Source: Torreya grandis
Taxonomy: Eukaryota; Streptophyta; Pinopsida; Cupressales; Taxaceae
DNA: 64,000 nt
Reading direction: 5' to 3'
NCBI GenBank assembly: GCA_037957365.1
Contig: JARHVA010008356.1
Location: 104,501 to 168,500 of the forward strand
Shown here: positions 1 to 11,299 of the stretch, in pieces
Numbering within the stretch: the first letter of the stretch is position 1
Layout of the letters: each line of letters opens with the position of its first letter
Program-made: the position numbers and the translations under genes
The notes under the pieces: generated by a model
Database searches by the model: none
What the model was told of the DNA's origin: nothing
Seen by the model: the letters and a program-made list of their open reading frames with translations, nothing else

Positions 1-1690
1 ATGAGATCACCACTATCAAGCATGTCTTGAATAATGTTCTTGAATGTTTTATAGTTATTAGAATTGTGGCCTTTGCCTCAATGTTAGCCAAAAAACAAAT
101 CATCCATATACCAAGTGGGAATAGGATGGGAGGGATTAAATTGTATAGGAGGCTTGATTTGATGAAGGGTTATGGTTCCTTTTTGTAATAGTTTTTTCCA
201 AAATGGAAGTGTATGATTCCCCAATGAGAGTGTATCATATTTATTCGTACCATTATTGAAATTGTTGGTTCATATTTTGTGAGGTCGAGTAATTAGGTTG
301 GTTTGTGGTCATGGAAGAAACTAATTTAATGACCACCACATTAGTGGAGACTTTATATTTTTGGTTATAAGGAGAAGGTTTATAATAAGAGGAGTCATTT
401 GATTTAGAATTGGAATTCTTACTATGCAACTTGAATCTATCTTAATCTATAGCCTAGATCTCAAGTTTTTATGCCATTGTAAAGGCTTCGTCAAATGTGT
501 AAAAAGTTTGTACTCAAAATGTGGACAAAATTTGCTTAGTACATTCCCTTGAGAAGATCTCAATAATCTTAGGTTAGGGTAAAGAAAAGGATATTTGATT
601 GATTAATCCTCTCTAGTGAGCGATAAAATCTATGATAGACTTGTCATCAAATTGTTTAATTGAATAAAGGTCCATAATAGAAACCTTTTTAGAAATGTTG
701 ATAGAAAAATGGTCTAACAATAATTGTGTGAGTTGGGTAAATGAGAAAATGGAGTGTCTAGTTATAGAGATATACCAATATAGGGTATCACCCAAAATAG
801 GCATAGGGAAGGTGTAATGTAGTAACATATCATCATGCCCTATTAAATAACAAGCATGTCTAAATACTCACAAATGTTGTTGTAGGTCCTATTTAATCTA
901 TAAATGAGTAAATTTGGGGAGTTCCCATTGAATTGGATAAGGGTGAATAGACATATAAGGATGTATGGGCTCATTACATATTTTATCATATGATAACATA
1001 TTCTTTAAACCTGATATAAATGTTTCTAGACTAGACATCTTATCCATCAGCATCTTAATGAGGTCTAGAGGGGGATTGGTTTGGGAGATACCCCCTGAGT
1101 TATAGGGATCTTGATAAGAAGTAGAGGTAGTTTAGGACATAGCTTGCTACAGTTGTGTTGATGTAACATAGGGGTATTGATTTATAGACTGGGGTTAAAA
1201 ATGAAAGGGGCTTATCTTGCTAGGTTAGAGATAATGCTTTGTTTGAATGTTGTTATTCTAGGCTAGGTTGTTGGTATGGATATACTAAGTGAATGGTGAG
1301 TCTTAAATAATTTAATTATAGGTGTGAGAGTAGATGGGATGGGTACCACAACATTATAAATAGGGTTAGACTTGACTAAACTATTTGTCATTATGGAGGA
1401 AAGGAAGTCATGATAAGGGTTAGGTGAGACTAGGTGGTTGGTGATGCTGAACTTTGGGAATTGTTTATGGATGTGTTATTTTTTGAAGTGGTGGTTTGAT
1501 TAACCATCAAGAACATAGTGGAGATAGATGAAACTGAAGTTATATGCATTAGAGAAGTTGGCATATCATATAGTGGGTCACCTAAAGAATTGTGGGTTTA
1601 GCTCATGGCAAGGTAATGTTGAAGGGTTACCACATTATGATCAAGAAATCTATAAAATTTTTGATCTCCCTCAGGAATAATGGGAATTTG
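1..1690 (-). pseudogene. Ty3/gypsy gag, decayed (element C)
   Basis: This is the capsid-type Gag region of a Ty3/gypsy LTR retrotransposon, read on the minus strand and leaving the window at its left edge, so any protease and polymerase lie outside. An N-terminal coiled-coil-like stretch (near 1010-1060, LIKMLMDKMSSLETFI) is followed by the retrotransposon gag domain. The best open part is 613-828, with FRHACYLIGHDD just before it and then LYWY, FTQLTQLLLDHF and KKVSIMDLYSIKQ, which is the usual W...F..L...F pattern. Downstream, near 400-540, TFQVQTFYTFDEAFTMA continues the same domain. Several in-frame stops (TAG, TGA) show it is dead. Its primer-binding site lies just upstream at 1726-1737. 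The assignment to gypsy gag is by pattern recognition, not a search. Confidence 0.75.
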
Positions 1691-1725
1691 GTTGGGACTG
1701 AGAGTATGATTTATATCTAAAGTAT

Positions 1726-1737
1726 GCTCTGATAGAA
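1726..1737 (-). other. Candidate tRNA-iMet primer-binding site (element C)
   Basis: On the minus strand this reads TTCTATCAGAGC. The last nine bases match the plant initiator-Met primer-binding site TGGTATCAGAGC exactly. It sits directly upstream of the minus-strand gag, as expected, so the 5' LTR of element C should begin near 1740 and extend to the right. Confidence 0.55.
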
Positions 1738-1974
1738 TTGAAAACAACAAGGGAAGGTGGATGTGGTTTCTAGCTTACGTAATTGATAATAATTTTGGCT
1801 TGGCTTCACATCAATACATGCAAGAAAAAGTATAAATAATATTAGAATTTTTTATTAGTGATAGAGTGTGAAAAAACCAAGTTTGGGTGTGGTTAGGTAG
1901 GTTTTTTTAGCTTTTTATTTTGAGGAAACTAAAAATAACCAAATTACACAGTCACTGATGTCAGTCACTTAAAC

Positions 1975-2004
1975 GATGTCGATAGGCTAAAGTCTATCGA
2001 CATC
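1975..2004. repeat. Perfect 11-bp inverted repeat (hairpin)
   Basis: GATGTCGATAG at 1975-1985 is the exact reverse complement of CTATCGACATC at 1994-2004, with an 8-bp loop. Looser copies of the GATGTCAGT half-motif flank it on both sides (about 1955-1970 and 2015-2030). It lies about 110 bp upstream of a TATA box and could be a regulatory module of an LTR. Confidence 0.85.
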
Positions 2005-2111
2005 AATGGATTTAACCAATGTCAGTCACTATGGAGTCTTAAGAGATGATAAATATAATGTTTTAGAATCACAAATGAAAAATCTAGGCAAAATAAAGGA
2101 TGCAAGAGGTC

Positions 2112-2120
2112 TATATAAAG
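2112..2120 (+). promoter_or_regulatory. TATA box of a plus-strand LTR
   Basis: TATATAAAG lies about 270 bp upstream of a candidate primer-binding site (2393-2408), the order expected for U3-R-U5-PBS of a plus-strand retroelement. The spacing is plausible but no matching second LTR was found. Confidence 0.4.
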
Positions 2121-2392
2121 AGGATGAACACTCAGAAAACTTGATATAACAAGTTATACAACTTGAGTATTATGAATAGTGTTGATTTTATAAATCAATG
2201 GAAAAACATCTATACCAATTCAAAGATATAGAAGGCAATAGAAAAGAAAAAAAGAAAATACATCTAATAATTATTAACTCCTAGAGATTAATTTTAGTCT
2301 CGTGTTAGCTTATGCCTTAATCAGATAGTGAGATCAGAGTTTGGTTATTGAAGGTAATAGAAAGTAATCTAGAGCTAGTTTCAAGTTAGTTT

Positions 2393-2408
2393 TGGTGCCC
2401 AAGAAGAA
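2393..2408 (+). other. Candidate primer-binding site TGGTGCCC
   Basis: TGGTGCCCAAGAAGAA begins with TGG, the complement of the tRNA 3' CCA. It shares the TGGTGC start with the candidate sites at 26734, 42565 (minus strand) and 58201. It may be a decayed TGGCGCC-type site. Confidence 0.35.
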
Positions 2409-3874
2409 ATCTGTGTTAGACCAGGTACATGTCTTATTATAGGGGCTTGTTCCCCACACTTCACAAACCTAAAGCAAAGCTATGCTGCTTAGCCAAAATA
2501 TACCTTCTATCTAAAGTTTATAATCTGCTAGAGAATAGAGTGGGTTCCCCTTCGTGATGAAATGCAAGTAGGATAGCTGAGTAGGGTAAGGTGATCAACC
2601 AAGTGATGAAATCTTGATGGTCATTGTCTCAAGTGAGTTTAGATCTTTGTTTTTTTTAGTGTGATCTAGTAGTGTAACATTGGTGTACTATGATTCATTC
2701 ATAATTATTTTAATTAACTAGGCGAGCTAATATGCATCAAGCAAATAATGAAGTACACTAAGTTTTAAACCCAAATCTAAAGTATTTTGATTTAAAAGAA
2801 AAAAAATGTGAAATAGGAGAACATAATGAATTTCACTGTCCTAATGTGCATGCAAGAATGAGATAAATAATAGATTATTTTTAACTTGCAAGAAAAATGA
2901 TAAGTTTCTTTTAGAGGTAAAAAAAGAGAAGAGTGGCAAGGATGAAATTTTTTTAGTTTATTGCCTTTAAATAGAAAATAAAATGTTGAATATTTTATTT
3001 TGAAGAAAAAGAGAGGGAGAAAGTTTAAGGAATGAAATTTTCACTATAATGCACCTATATGAATTCTTAAAACAAGAAATGAACCTAAGGAAAACCCTAG
3101 GGTCCTACTGGGCATGCCAGAAATGTTACACTAAATTTTGAATCTATTTGATTTTTAAGGAGAAATAGAGATGAAGGTTAGGGACTAGAGACTAGAGAGA
3201 ACTTAGATTGGTTGCACACCATATACAAACAATGTTGAGCACTCCTCTTTGGCTATGGAGGACTACTTGTGAATAAGAAAGCACTGCCACCAAAAATATT
3301 TGTTAGTAGATATATGAATGGGCTACCAAGCTACATGCTTGTTCTTAAAAGTGGCAAACTTCCTTAGTGATGACAGTCCACTTTTTGAAACAAAATGGTA
3401 ATAAATGAACAAATGAAAGATAGAGTAAGAGAGAGATATTCATACCATTCTTACAGTCTAAGTGTAGTAGATAGTGACACAATGTAGGTAATGTGAGTTA
3501 TTTGTGTTTGTGGAGGTTGTTTAGGTAGGCTCAAGGAGGTTAGTGGAAATACATAGTCATCAACATTGATTAAGGCTACTGATGTTGGTAAGGAGATATG
3601 ATTGATGTTGATTATTTGACCGATGTCGGTAGGGGAAATAGGTTCTTTGAAGGTTTGAAGATGCTTTTCTAAGCTAGGAGGTAGCTATTGGTCAAGTTTG
3701 TGAGGTTTAGAGGAGTCATAAGGTAGTGGGTAAGACTCTGGTGGGTCTAAATAGAGGGTTGGTATGTTTGAAGTAGAGGTAAATAGGTGAAGGAGTTTTA
3801 CAACTCTTTTACAGGGAGAGTCGATACATTCATTAAATGATAAATACTATAGCATAAAGTAATTATAACATGAC

Positions 3875-3882
3875 TATTTATA
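3875..3882 (-). promoter_or_regulatory. TATA box of a minus-strand LTR
   Basis: On the minus strand this reads TATAAATA in a TCCTATAAATAGTC context, upstream of the element C primer-binding site. The distance of about 2.1 kb to that site is long and suggests another sequence is inserted between them. Confidence 0.4.
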
Positions 3883-4599
3883 GGAATTACAAAATACAAA
3901 GATATACTTAGTTGGTGAAATGGATGAACCATGAGTGCTAGATAGATGGCTCTAATGAGGCATGTTAAAGTAATATGTGAACAAAAAATATAAGCATGTG
4001 TTGTCGGTTTAGAAGAATCCAAGCTCTATGTAATATATCAATTATTAATCTAGAATGATTTGTGTAGAGTAATGGTAAGCCTAGATGTAAAAAGTTGAAT
4101 GTCAAAGCTTATATGCAAATGATTGATTTTTTTTCTACTGACTCAAATATTAGCTTGGAATTTGGTTGAAGTAATTGACATCAGTGATCCCACTAATATC
4201 ATCAAGGGTTAACTAATGTCAGTGGCATGAGAATAGGTAAAAGGGTTATTTTTAGCCTATTTTATAGTCATTCTCTTTCCAAGTGTGGTATTTATTATAA
4301 AATAGTATAAATGTGAGGTTAACAAGAATGTAGTTAGTTATAAATTTATGTTAGGGGTGAGAACAAGTCATGGGTAGTTAGGATTAGGGGACTAATTCTT
4401 GAGGTGACTCAGAGGATAAGAATTATTCTTAGGATGAGGTGTCTAGGTAAGGTGTCATAAGTAGTTTTTAATTAGCTTAGTTAAATATTTTTAAATTAAT
4501 TAAATGTGTGAGGGGTGAAAACATGGGTTAGGAAGGCTAATTAATAAAAGAGGGTTGGAGAGGGTTTAGACATAGGGAGTTATTCATGTGTGTGATGTA

Positions 4600-5149
4600 A
4601 TTTTGGTGTTTACAATAAAAATGAGAATAATGATGATGAAGAGCATGGTGAAGGCCAAGATTAAGACAAGAAGACATATAGGAAGAACAAATTTAGAAAT
4701 TATAACAACAATAAGAAGTCCATTAAGAACAAGAAGAGTCTCTACACCAAATAAGATTGTAAATCTTCATATGAGAGTGAAGATAGTGATTCATAGTGTG
4801 ATCATGAATATGATGGTCCTATTAAATATTAATCCTTATTAATGTTGAGGAAGGTAGTTGGTCACATAAAATGTATTCTATTTAGAGTGATTTAGATGAT
4901 GATAAAGATGAGGTGGGATATGAAACTAAATTGATAAAGGCCCTAAAAGAACTAAATATTGAGAAGAAGATTAAAAATAAAATGTAATCACAAATCAAGG
5001 ACTATGAGGAGTAATTCAGTGTATATTTGAATCAAGAATGAATGAAGATACCAATGACCATGAATATATGGTCAAGCATCTCAGTTATCAATTGAAAATT
5101 CTATATACAATCTTGAAAACTAAAGAAAATGAATGTTTAAGGTATGTAA
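4600..5149 (+). pseudogene. Element B gag, middle fragment
   Basis: This fragment is homologous to 8220-8740 in element A. It encodes the basic stretch and the start of the acidic and coiled-coil part of Gag. The shared block AAGAGTCTCTACACCAAA is at 4733-4750 here and at 8335-8352 in A. The following acidic segment (SEDSDS) and the coiled coil leading into a GTATGTAAT junction are still readable. In-frame TAA/TAG codons break it. It ends exactly where element A begins, inside the target duplication TGTAA. Confidence 0.75.
5145..5149 (+). repeat. Left target-site duplication of element A
   Basis: TGTAA directly precedes the TGTTGG start of A's 5' LTR and pairs with TGTCA at 13167-13171 (4 of 5 bases identical). 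Confidence 0.8.
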
Positions 5150-7311
5150 TGTTGGAGATTTTTTAGTAATGTCATGTTGATTTCATGGAGGTGTCTTAGT
5201 GAGTGGATGAAGTGCTTTGATAGCCTAAGTGACAATGAAAAAGTCTGAAATGTGATTATCCTAGTATGCTTGAAGTATGCTTGGTTGATCTTTAGTTTTG
5301 GCATGGTTAGAGATGTTCAAGGATGAGCATAGAGTATTGATCATGTGAAAGAGGTCCTTAATTAATTTTCTTTACTTTGAGTAATTGTGTGCATAAGTGG
5401 AATTCATCTGATTGTTCATATTTTTCATCTAGACACTTGGGGTCTAGTGGCAAAAAATTTGAGTAGGCAGTTTGATGACATCACCATTACCATATGTGGA
5501 TGAGTCAAGGGGAGTCGGTCATATTGTTGTGATCACATGATTCCATATTTTTTATGTGATAAATATTAGGTCATGCACCTAAGTGTAGTCAAATATATGT
5601 GGGTGTAAAGTTAGGCTCTCAAGAATTTTGACAATGTTATCCTATACTTAGCCAAATTTGCATGAGGCAATAAAGAGCTAAGATTTTTATGAAGGAATAT
5701 CTCACATGTGTTGATGTTTCATAATAAGATGATTATATGGGTTTGTTCAGTTTTTAGACTAGTTTATTTGCACTAAACTTTAGATCATGTGTTGAAGTAT
5801 GTCAAAAGATATGCATGTTAAAAGTTGGCCTTCCAGACAAGTTTTTGACTTAGTTGGCTCTATGGTAAAAAAATTTGAGTGAGAATTTTAATGTCATTAT
5901 ATCTTATACATGATATGGTTTTAAGAGTAGTTTGACATATGGTTGTATTCTCCTATATGAGGAGATCATATGGTCTAAATTTCATACCATGCATCTAAGA
6001 ACAGAAGAAGTTATTAAGGTTTAAATTTGGATACTTAGACAAATTGCAATGGTATCCATACTTAGTAAATTTTGCACAAGGTAATGTTAGATAAAATATC
6101 AAAGAGATTGATGATGTACATTTTCTCTAAGATGTCAAGAATCAGTGAGATGGTGCTATGTGTTTTATGTTTAATGTTGAGCAGAGATTAAAATTGATCT
6201 TCTTTCAAGGATCAATAGTTAGTGGGTGATCATATAGATAGAGATCAATAGTGTGTACTAAATTTAAGATGTCAAAGTAATAGCTATTTATAATTATTAA
6301 ATACTGAGCTATGTACAAGATATTGATGGAACATATATGGTCAAAGTTACAAGAATGCATGAGATGAGGTCAACATGTTCAATATTTAACATTTGAGCAT
6401 TGGTGCCTATGTGTTAAAGATTTAAAAAGATTGATTCCTATTTAAAAGTGGATTTTGCTTAAGTGTGACCTATGTAAAATGCCTTAAGGGTGAAGGCATG
6501 TTTTGTGGATGATCAATTTGTTTATAATTTATGATATCTATATATAGTAAAATCAAAGATGATGATTTCTAGACTTTTTGGAAGATATGTGAGATAGAAT
6601 TGTGTAAGGTCGATGTGAGAGTTGTGGAGAGAAGGAGAGGTTGAGTGCCTAGTTGGATGAGTTGATAAGAAAAACATATTTATTACTATGTGTATGATTT
6701 TTAGGTCATAGTTATGATGTTAGAAAAGTGATATTGTAGTTTGAAGTTATGAAAATAGGTTCGAGTGTGCATATGAGGATAATTTGAGTGAAGAGGGAGA
6801 GATATTGTGGTATGCCTATGTGAGAGACCTATTTGAGATGGAGAGAGAGTTTGTATAGGGGTTAAAAAATAGATATACATCATCAAGTGTTAAATACATA
6901 ATTTATAAGGTGGAGGTGTTCAAAGGAGGGTATAATGGACTTGGTCTTCCTTAGGTGAAATTGCTCCTTCTAAAATAGGTGTTTCACTAAATACCTTTAG
7001 TCAGGAGGATATGATCAAGGTTTGTTGGTCTGAAAGAGTTGATCAGTCTCTTGTTTGTAATTTTTTATAAGATAGTAGTCCATGTGTTGCAAATTTGAGA
7101 GTGCATTTTATTCCTCATGAAGGTTTCCCATAGGAACTATGTGTTATGCATTTGATCTTTTCTATGCATTGAATGAATGAGCTCTCTTGTTAATGTTACT
7201 TGATCAAATTGATTTATGTTGATTAGTTAATAGTTTAATGGATAGTAATTAAAATTGAAATATTTGGGATCACTAATTCACCCCCCCCATCTCAGTGATT
7301 GTACCTCTATA
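5150..7311 (+). repeat. 5' LTR of element A
   Basis: The LTR starts TGTTGGAGATT and ends CTCTATA, the decayed form of CTCTACA. Long blocks match the 3' LTR (11300-13166), for example the block around ATGAAGTGCTTTGATAGCCT (5208-5227 and 11356-11375) and the terminal block with a run of C followed by GTGATTGTACCTCTA. It keeps a TATA region (6539-6547) that the 3' LTR lacks. Confidence 0.92.
6539..6547 (+). promoter_or_regulatory. TATA box in 5' LTR of element A
   Basis: TATATATAG is followed by TAAAATCAAAGATGATG. The equivalent place in element B's LTR (19221) reads TATAAATAG followed by TGAAATCAAAGATGATG. Conservation between the two LTRs supports a real core promoter. Confidence 0.65.
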
Positions 7312-7314
7312 AAT

Positions 7315-7326
7315 TGGTATTAGAGT
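7315..7326 (+). other. tRNA-iMet primer-binding site (element A)
   Basis: TGGTATTAGAGT differs from the plant initiator-Met site TGGTATCAGAGC by two C-to-T changes. It lies 3 bp after the LTR end, exactly where reverse transcription would be primed. Confidence 0.85.
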
Positions 7327-7375
7327 AGGTCCTTTGGTAATGGATTAATGTCTTGAAGGTTATCCAAGGTACAAA

Positions 7376-9820
7376 ATGAGTAGTCATCAAGGAGGTTTCT
7401 CTACTAAGCAAGCACCAATGTTCAATGGATCTAATTATGCATTTTGGAGTGCTAAGATGAGGACATACATTATGTCCCTAGGATTTGATGTATGGCAATA
7501 TGTTATGGATGGCTATGTTGCTCCTACTATTCCTCCATCTAGTGTTGCAAACAAAAAGTTTTTAAAAAACATTTCCAAGGTAAAGAATGCTATTACTTGT
7601 CTTTCAGAGACTAAACACACCAAGGTAATCCATTGTAAATTTTTTAAAGAGATATGGGACAAAATGTAGATCATTTATGAAGGAGATTCAAAGGTCAAGT
7701 TTGCTAAGTTTTAAACTCATATAAGGTGATTTGAAAGTCTCAAGATGAATGAAGAAGATTTTGTGGAATATTTTTTATAGAGAGTTGATGAGATTGTGAA
7801 CATTACAGAGGTCTTGGAAAGAACCTTGAATAGGATATTATTTTCAAAAATTTATTAAGGTCTTTCTCCCCCAATTTCAATCTAAAATTATTTTCTATAG
7901 AAGAAATTCATGGTCTTACTCAATTAATGATGGATCAATTTCATTGCACCCTTACTGCCTATGAGATGAGGAAGAATGATGATTTACCACCAAAGAAGGA
8001 AATAACTTTCAAGACTAAAATGAAGATAAAGAAGAAGTTCCAAGGCAAGAAACCCAAAGAGGATTACTTTTAAGATATAGATGAGGATGAACTTATTACT
8101 TTGATTTCAAATAAATTGAGAATAGGTTTAGGCAAGTATAGAGGTAAATTACCCCTTAAATGACTCGATTGTGATGAGATATGACATTTTGATAACAAGT
8201 GACCTCATAAGTATAAGAAGGCTAATTATGAATATCATGATCAAGTTCATGATGATAGCAAGAGATATTTTAGGTCTGATAAAAGTAAGAAGGGATTTAG
8301 AAGGTTTGACAACAAGAATTAGTTTAAGGACAAAAAAGTCTCTACACCAAAGAAGATTGTAGCTCATTAGATGAGAGTTAAATTAGTGACTTTGACTATG
8401 GCCATGAAGATGATGGTTATATTTAAGATAAATATCTTTTCATGGATGAGGAAGGTAGTTTATCACATCAAAATGAGTCTACTTGGTGTGATTCATATGA
8501 TGATGAATATGAGGTGGACTATGAGACTGCATTAACAAATGCTCTTGAAGAACTGAAGATTGAAGAAAAGATCAATAAGAAGATTAAATAAAAACTCAAA
8601 TAATTTGAGAATAAATTCAATGTGTTTGAGGAAAGAATGGAAGAAGATGCCAAAAATCATGAAGATATGGTCAAAAATCTTAGTTTTCAATTGGAAGTCC
8701 TATTTACAAGCCTAAAAGTTATAGAAGATGAATATGCAAGGTATGTAATTGAAAATGAGTCATTGAAATCTAAGTTATAGAATATATATAGTAAGGTAAT
8801 GTGATTTATAAGATTTTAAAATAGATCAAGTGATTTAGATAACATTCTAAATGATAAAAAACATGAAAGTGCTAAGACTGATCATAGATACAAAGAACTA
8901 AAGACTATAACTCAAAATAAGATGAAGACTAATGTGAATAAGGACAATCAACCTTTGAAGATAAATCATAAAACAAGTAATTATAGTGTAAATATATTGA
9001 ATATAAATTATATTTTATGGATAAATTATGTTAAGTATGAGATTTTAAATGGTTACTACTATACTTGTAATCAGTGTAGACATAGAGTTAGAGAATATAG
9101 AGGACCTATTAAGAATGAATTTTCATAGAACTATGATGGGGGTAATAAATAAAAAGGGTGAGAAAGGATGAGTGATTTAAATGTAATGATATATGATAAT
9201 TTTCAATACATTGTCCATTCAAGGTAAGACAAGTTGAGTTTCCATCAAGGTGTATGGTTTGCTATAACAATGAATAGAGAGGTCACATTGCTAGATTCTG
9301 CAAGCAAAAGCCTACAAGATAAAATAGGTTTTATCAAGATCCTAGAGTGAAAGATAGAAAGAAATTGAAATAATGGAGACCAAATGTGATAAGTTGGAAT
9401 TATGATTAGTTTTTAGGAGTGCTAAGATCTCGCATTGACTACTCATGTTAAGAATGAAGAGATGAAGCTCAAGGAGAAGACCAAGGTGTTGGTTGCTGCT
9501 AGTTCTGAAGTGAGTATGGATCCAATTGAAAATCCTAATATTGTTGAGAAAGATTCATATTGAGAAAATCAATTATCTATACCTAGTGATGAGGTTTCAA
9601 GCTGCAAGGTTGATTCTTTAAATGAAAAGGTATGTCAAGATTCCATAATTGCTCCATGTGTTGTCAATTATATATTGGAAGAGAAAGAGAATGATATATA
9701 AAATGAAACAGTTATCATTGTTCAAAATAAAAATTATAATAAGATAAATAAGTATTATAGCCATAAGAGGATTCCAATGATTACTAAGGAGATGTGGGCC
9801 ACTCCTAGCTTCACTTTATT
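7376..9820 (+). pseudogene. Copia-type gag with zinc knuckles and coiled coil (element A)
   Basis: This decayed Gag begins at an ATG 49 bp after the primer-binding site. The N-terminus is the typical plant copia gag entry (MFNGSNYAFWSAKMRTYI) and stays open for 97 codons. It is followed by the UBN2-type region (KVKFAKF, FESLKMNEED, VDEIVN) with one or more frame changes near 7850. Around 8157-8205 is a ruined zinc knuckle whose first and last cysteines are now TGA. A basic stretch, an acidic stretch and a coiled coil (about 8540-8770) follow, then further knuckles (about 9064-9100 and 9270-9310). The C-terminal extension (about 9500-9820) is shared with element B. Most stops are TAA/TAG, plausibly old glutamine codons. 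Confidence 0.82.
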
Positions 9821-11287
9821 TTAAAGCATTGTGGTGTAAAGGATGTCTCTATCTATGATTCTTAAAGATACCCTTTTTAGTGGAAAAGTAAGTGTTGTTG
9901 TGGTGTTCTTGAGATGGTCCTAGAAGACTATAGTTTAATGTTCTTAGTTGGAACAAGTATGCCAAGATGGAAAATATGTTGAGGTGATGTCATGATATTG
10001 ATAACTATATATGGAGTAATTTGTAGGGTCAGATTGATAGTTTCCAAATAGCAAAGGAGGATTTGTAATTTATCGAGACATTTTTTCATAGAAAGTTATG
10101 TTTAACTTATTATAATCATGATCTACGTGGACTTTTGATTTGAAGGTATGTTGAAGTCAATTTGGTTATTGATGTTAGATCTTGGGTTTCTCAACTTGTG
10201 CTTAAGAGCTTGCATGTCCTAAAATGGGTTATAGGAAGTGAAGGTTCCCAATGGTATGGAAGATCAAAAATTGGTCCAAAAGTGTGTAATGGTTGTCTCC
10301 AGGTGCACAAAAAAATTTAGAGGTGAACATTGATTGGAAGGTGCTATGTTAACCTTATTTGTTTTAAGATTCTAGGGCTTTAAGCTTTGCTAGAAAAGTG
10401 GGATGCCTTAAAAGTTGAGGATTGAGGCTTATTAATATGCTGAATGGGATAAATGGGTTATAAAATCAATATTCATAAAGATTTTATGGTTTGTGTTTCT
10501 CAAGTCAATCAAGTTTTTGTCAAGTTGGAGGCCTAATTGGGTAGTTGGTTTGTGAAGGAAGTATATTGCAAAGGAAGATCTAGTTATTGAAAATTAGTGT
10601 GATTGAGGGGGAATATGAAAGTGTTATATATATGAAGCTTCAAGTCATAAATATGTGTCTATGAAATTTTTTGAGATCTACAAGTTCCAAGTAGGGATAT
10701 AAGGAGGCTAGATAGGCTTAGTTTGAAGAAGCATGATTTTTTCTCAAATTTTCCAAAAAGAGTAAGCTATGTTTGTTTCAAGGAGAGTTATTAGGTTGGT
10801 TGAGATAATTTTTTCATATTTGGTGAGTTTTATGAATTTTTATTTGTGGTCTTTTTGGTAGGTTGAGAGATAAGGCTATTAAGCATGTGTGGTGGTTCTT
10901 CATGGTGTGTAGAGATATGAAGATGCTTAAAATGTGAAATGGATTATAAATCTTAGGGTGAGTCCCTCTTAGATTATTCTTGGTTAGTTCCATTATATTT
11001 CATTTCTTTTGTGTGTTCTTTCTTCATTGGTTGCAGTGTTTGGTTGAAGAAGAGTGTTGGCATGGAGCAAGAGGAAATTGTCAAGGCAAAAAGAGGTTGG
11101 ATAAAGGAAAGGGGTAGTATATATCATATTTTTAAGGTTGTATTCTCCTATTTTGATGGTATTATTAGGTCCTTAGGATCATTTGGTACCTAGTTTGTCA
11201 TTGTGTAAAAAGGGCAAAAAGTTCCTATTATGAGAGTACTTGAAGAGAGAAAAGGTGAAATAAATGATTTTTGTTGAAATTATTGAC
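9821..11287 (+). other. 3' interior of element A, no polymerase recognised
   Basis: This stretch is collinear with 14341-15792 in element B (for example GTCTCTATCTATGATTCTTA in both, at 9845 and 14339). It is therefore an original part of the family, not a later insertion. I find none of the copia integrase, reverse transcriptase or RNase H motifs in any frame. Near the end, 11011-11193 is open for 60 codons and its VGMEQEE...KAKRG segment is conserved in B (about 15560-15600). This hints at a short second product or a Gag C-terminus; the function is unknown. Confidence 0.6.
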
Positions 11288-11298
11288 AAAGGGGGAGA
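11288..11298 (+). other. Polypurine tract of element A
   Basis: AAAGGGGGAGA immediately precedes the 3' LTR start and is the expected plus-strand primer. The same tract occurs before B's 3' LTR at 15793-15802. Confidence 0.85.
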
Positions 11299-11299
11299 T

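Larger units (their letters stand above)
1741..4590. repeat. Composite LTR-like sequence, unresolved
   Basis: No convincing gene is visible here. By position, the left edge should be the 5' LTR of minus-strand element C, and a minus-strand TATA box (3875-3882) fits that. A plus-strand TATA box (2112-2120) followed by a TGGTGCCC primer-site-like sequence (2393-2408) suggests a second LTR in the opposite orientation nested within it. Variants of a GATGTC(A/G)GT motif recur near 1960-2030, 3545-3640 and 4165-4225. The minus-strand open stretch at 3798-4022 falls over the minus TATA box and has no protein-like features. The plus strand is strongly C-poor, as in elements A and B. Boundaries and nesting order remain unresolved. 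Confidence 0.4.

Noticed and set aside
3798..4022. 74-codon minus-strand open frame
   Set aside because: It overlaps a minus-strand TATA box and looks like LTR leader sequence. The composition is hydrophobic and low in complexity, with no motif.
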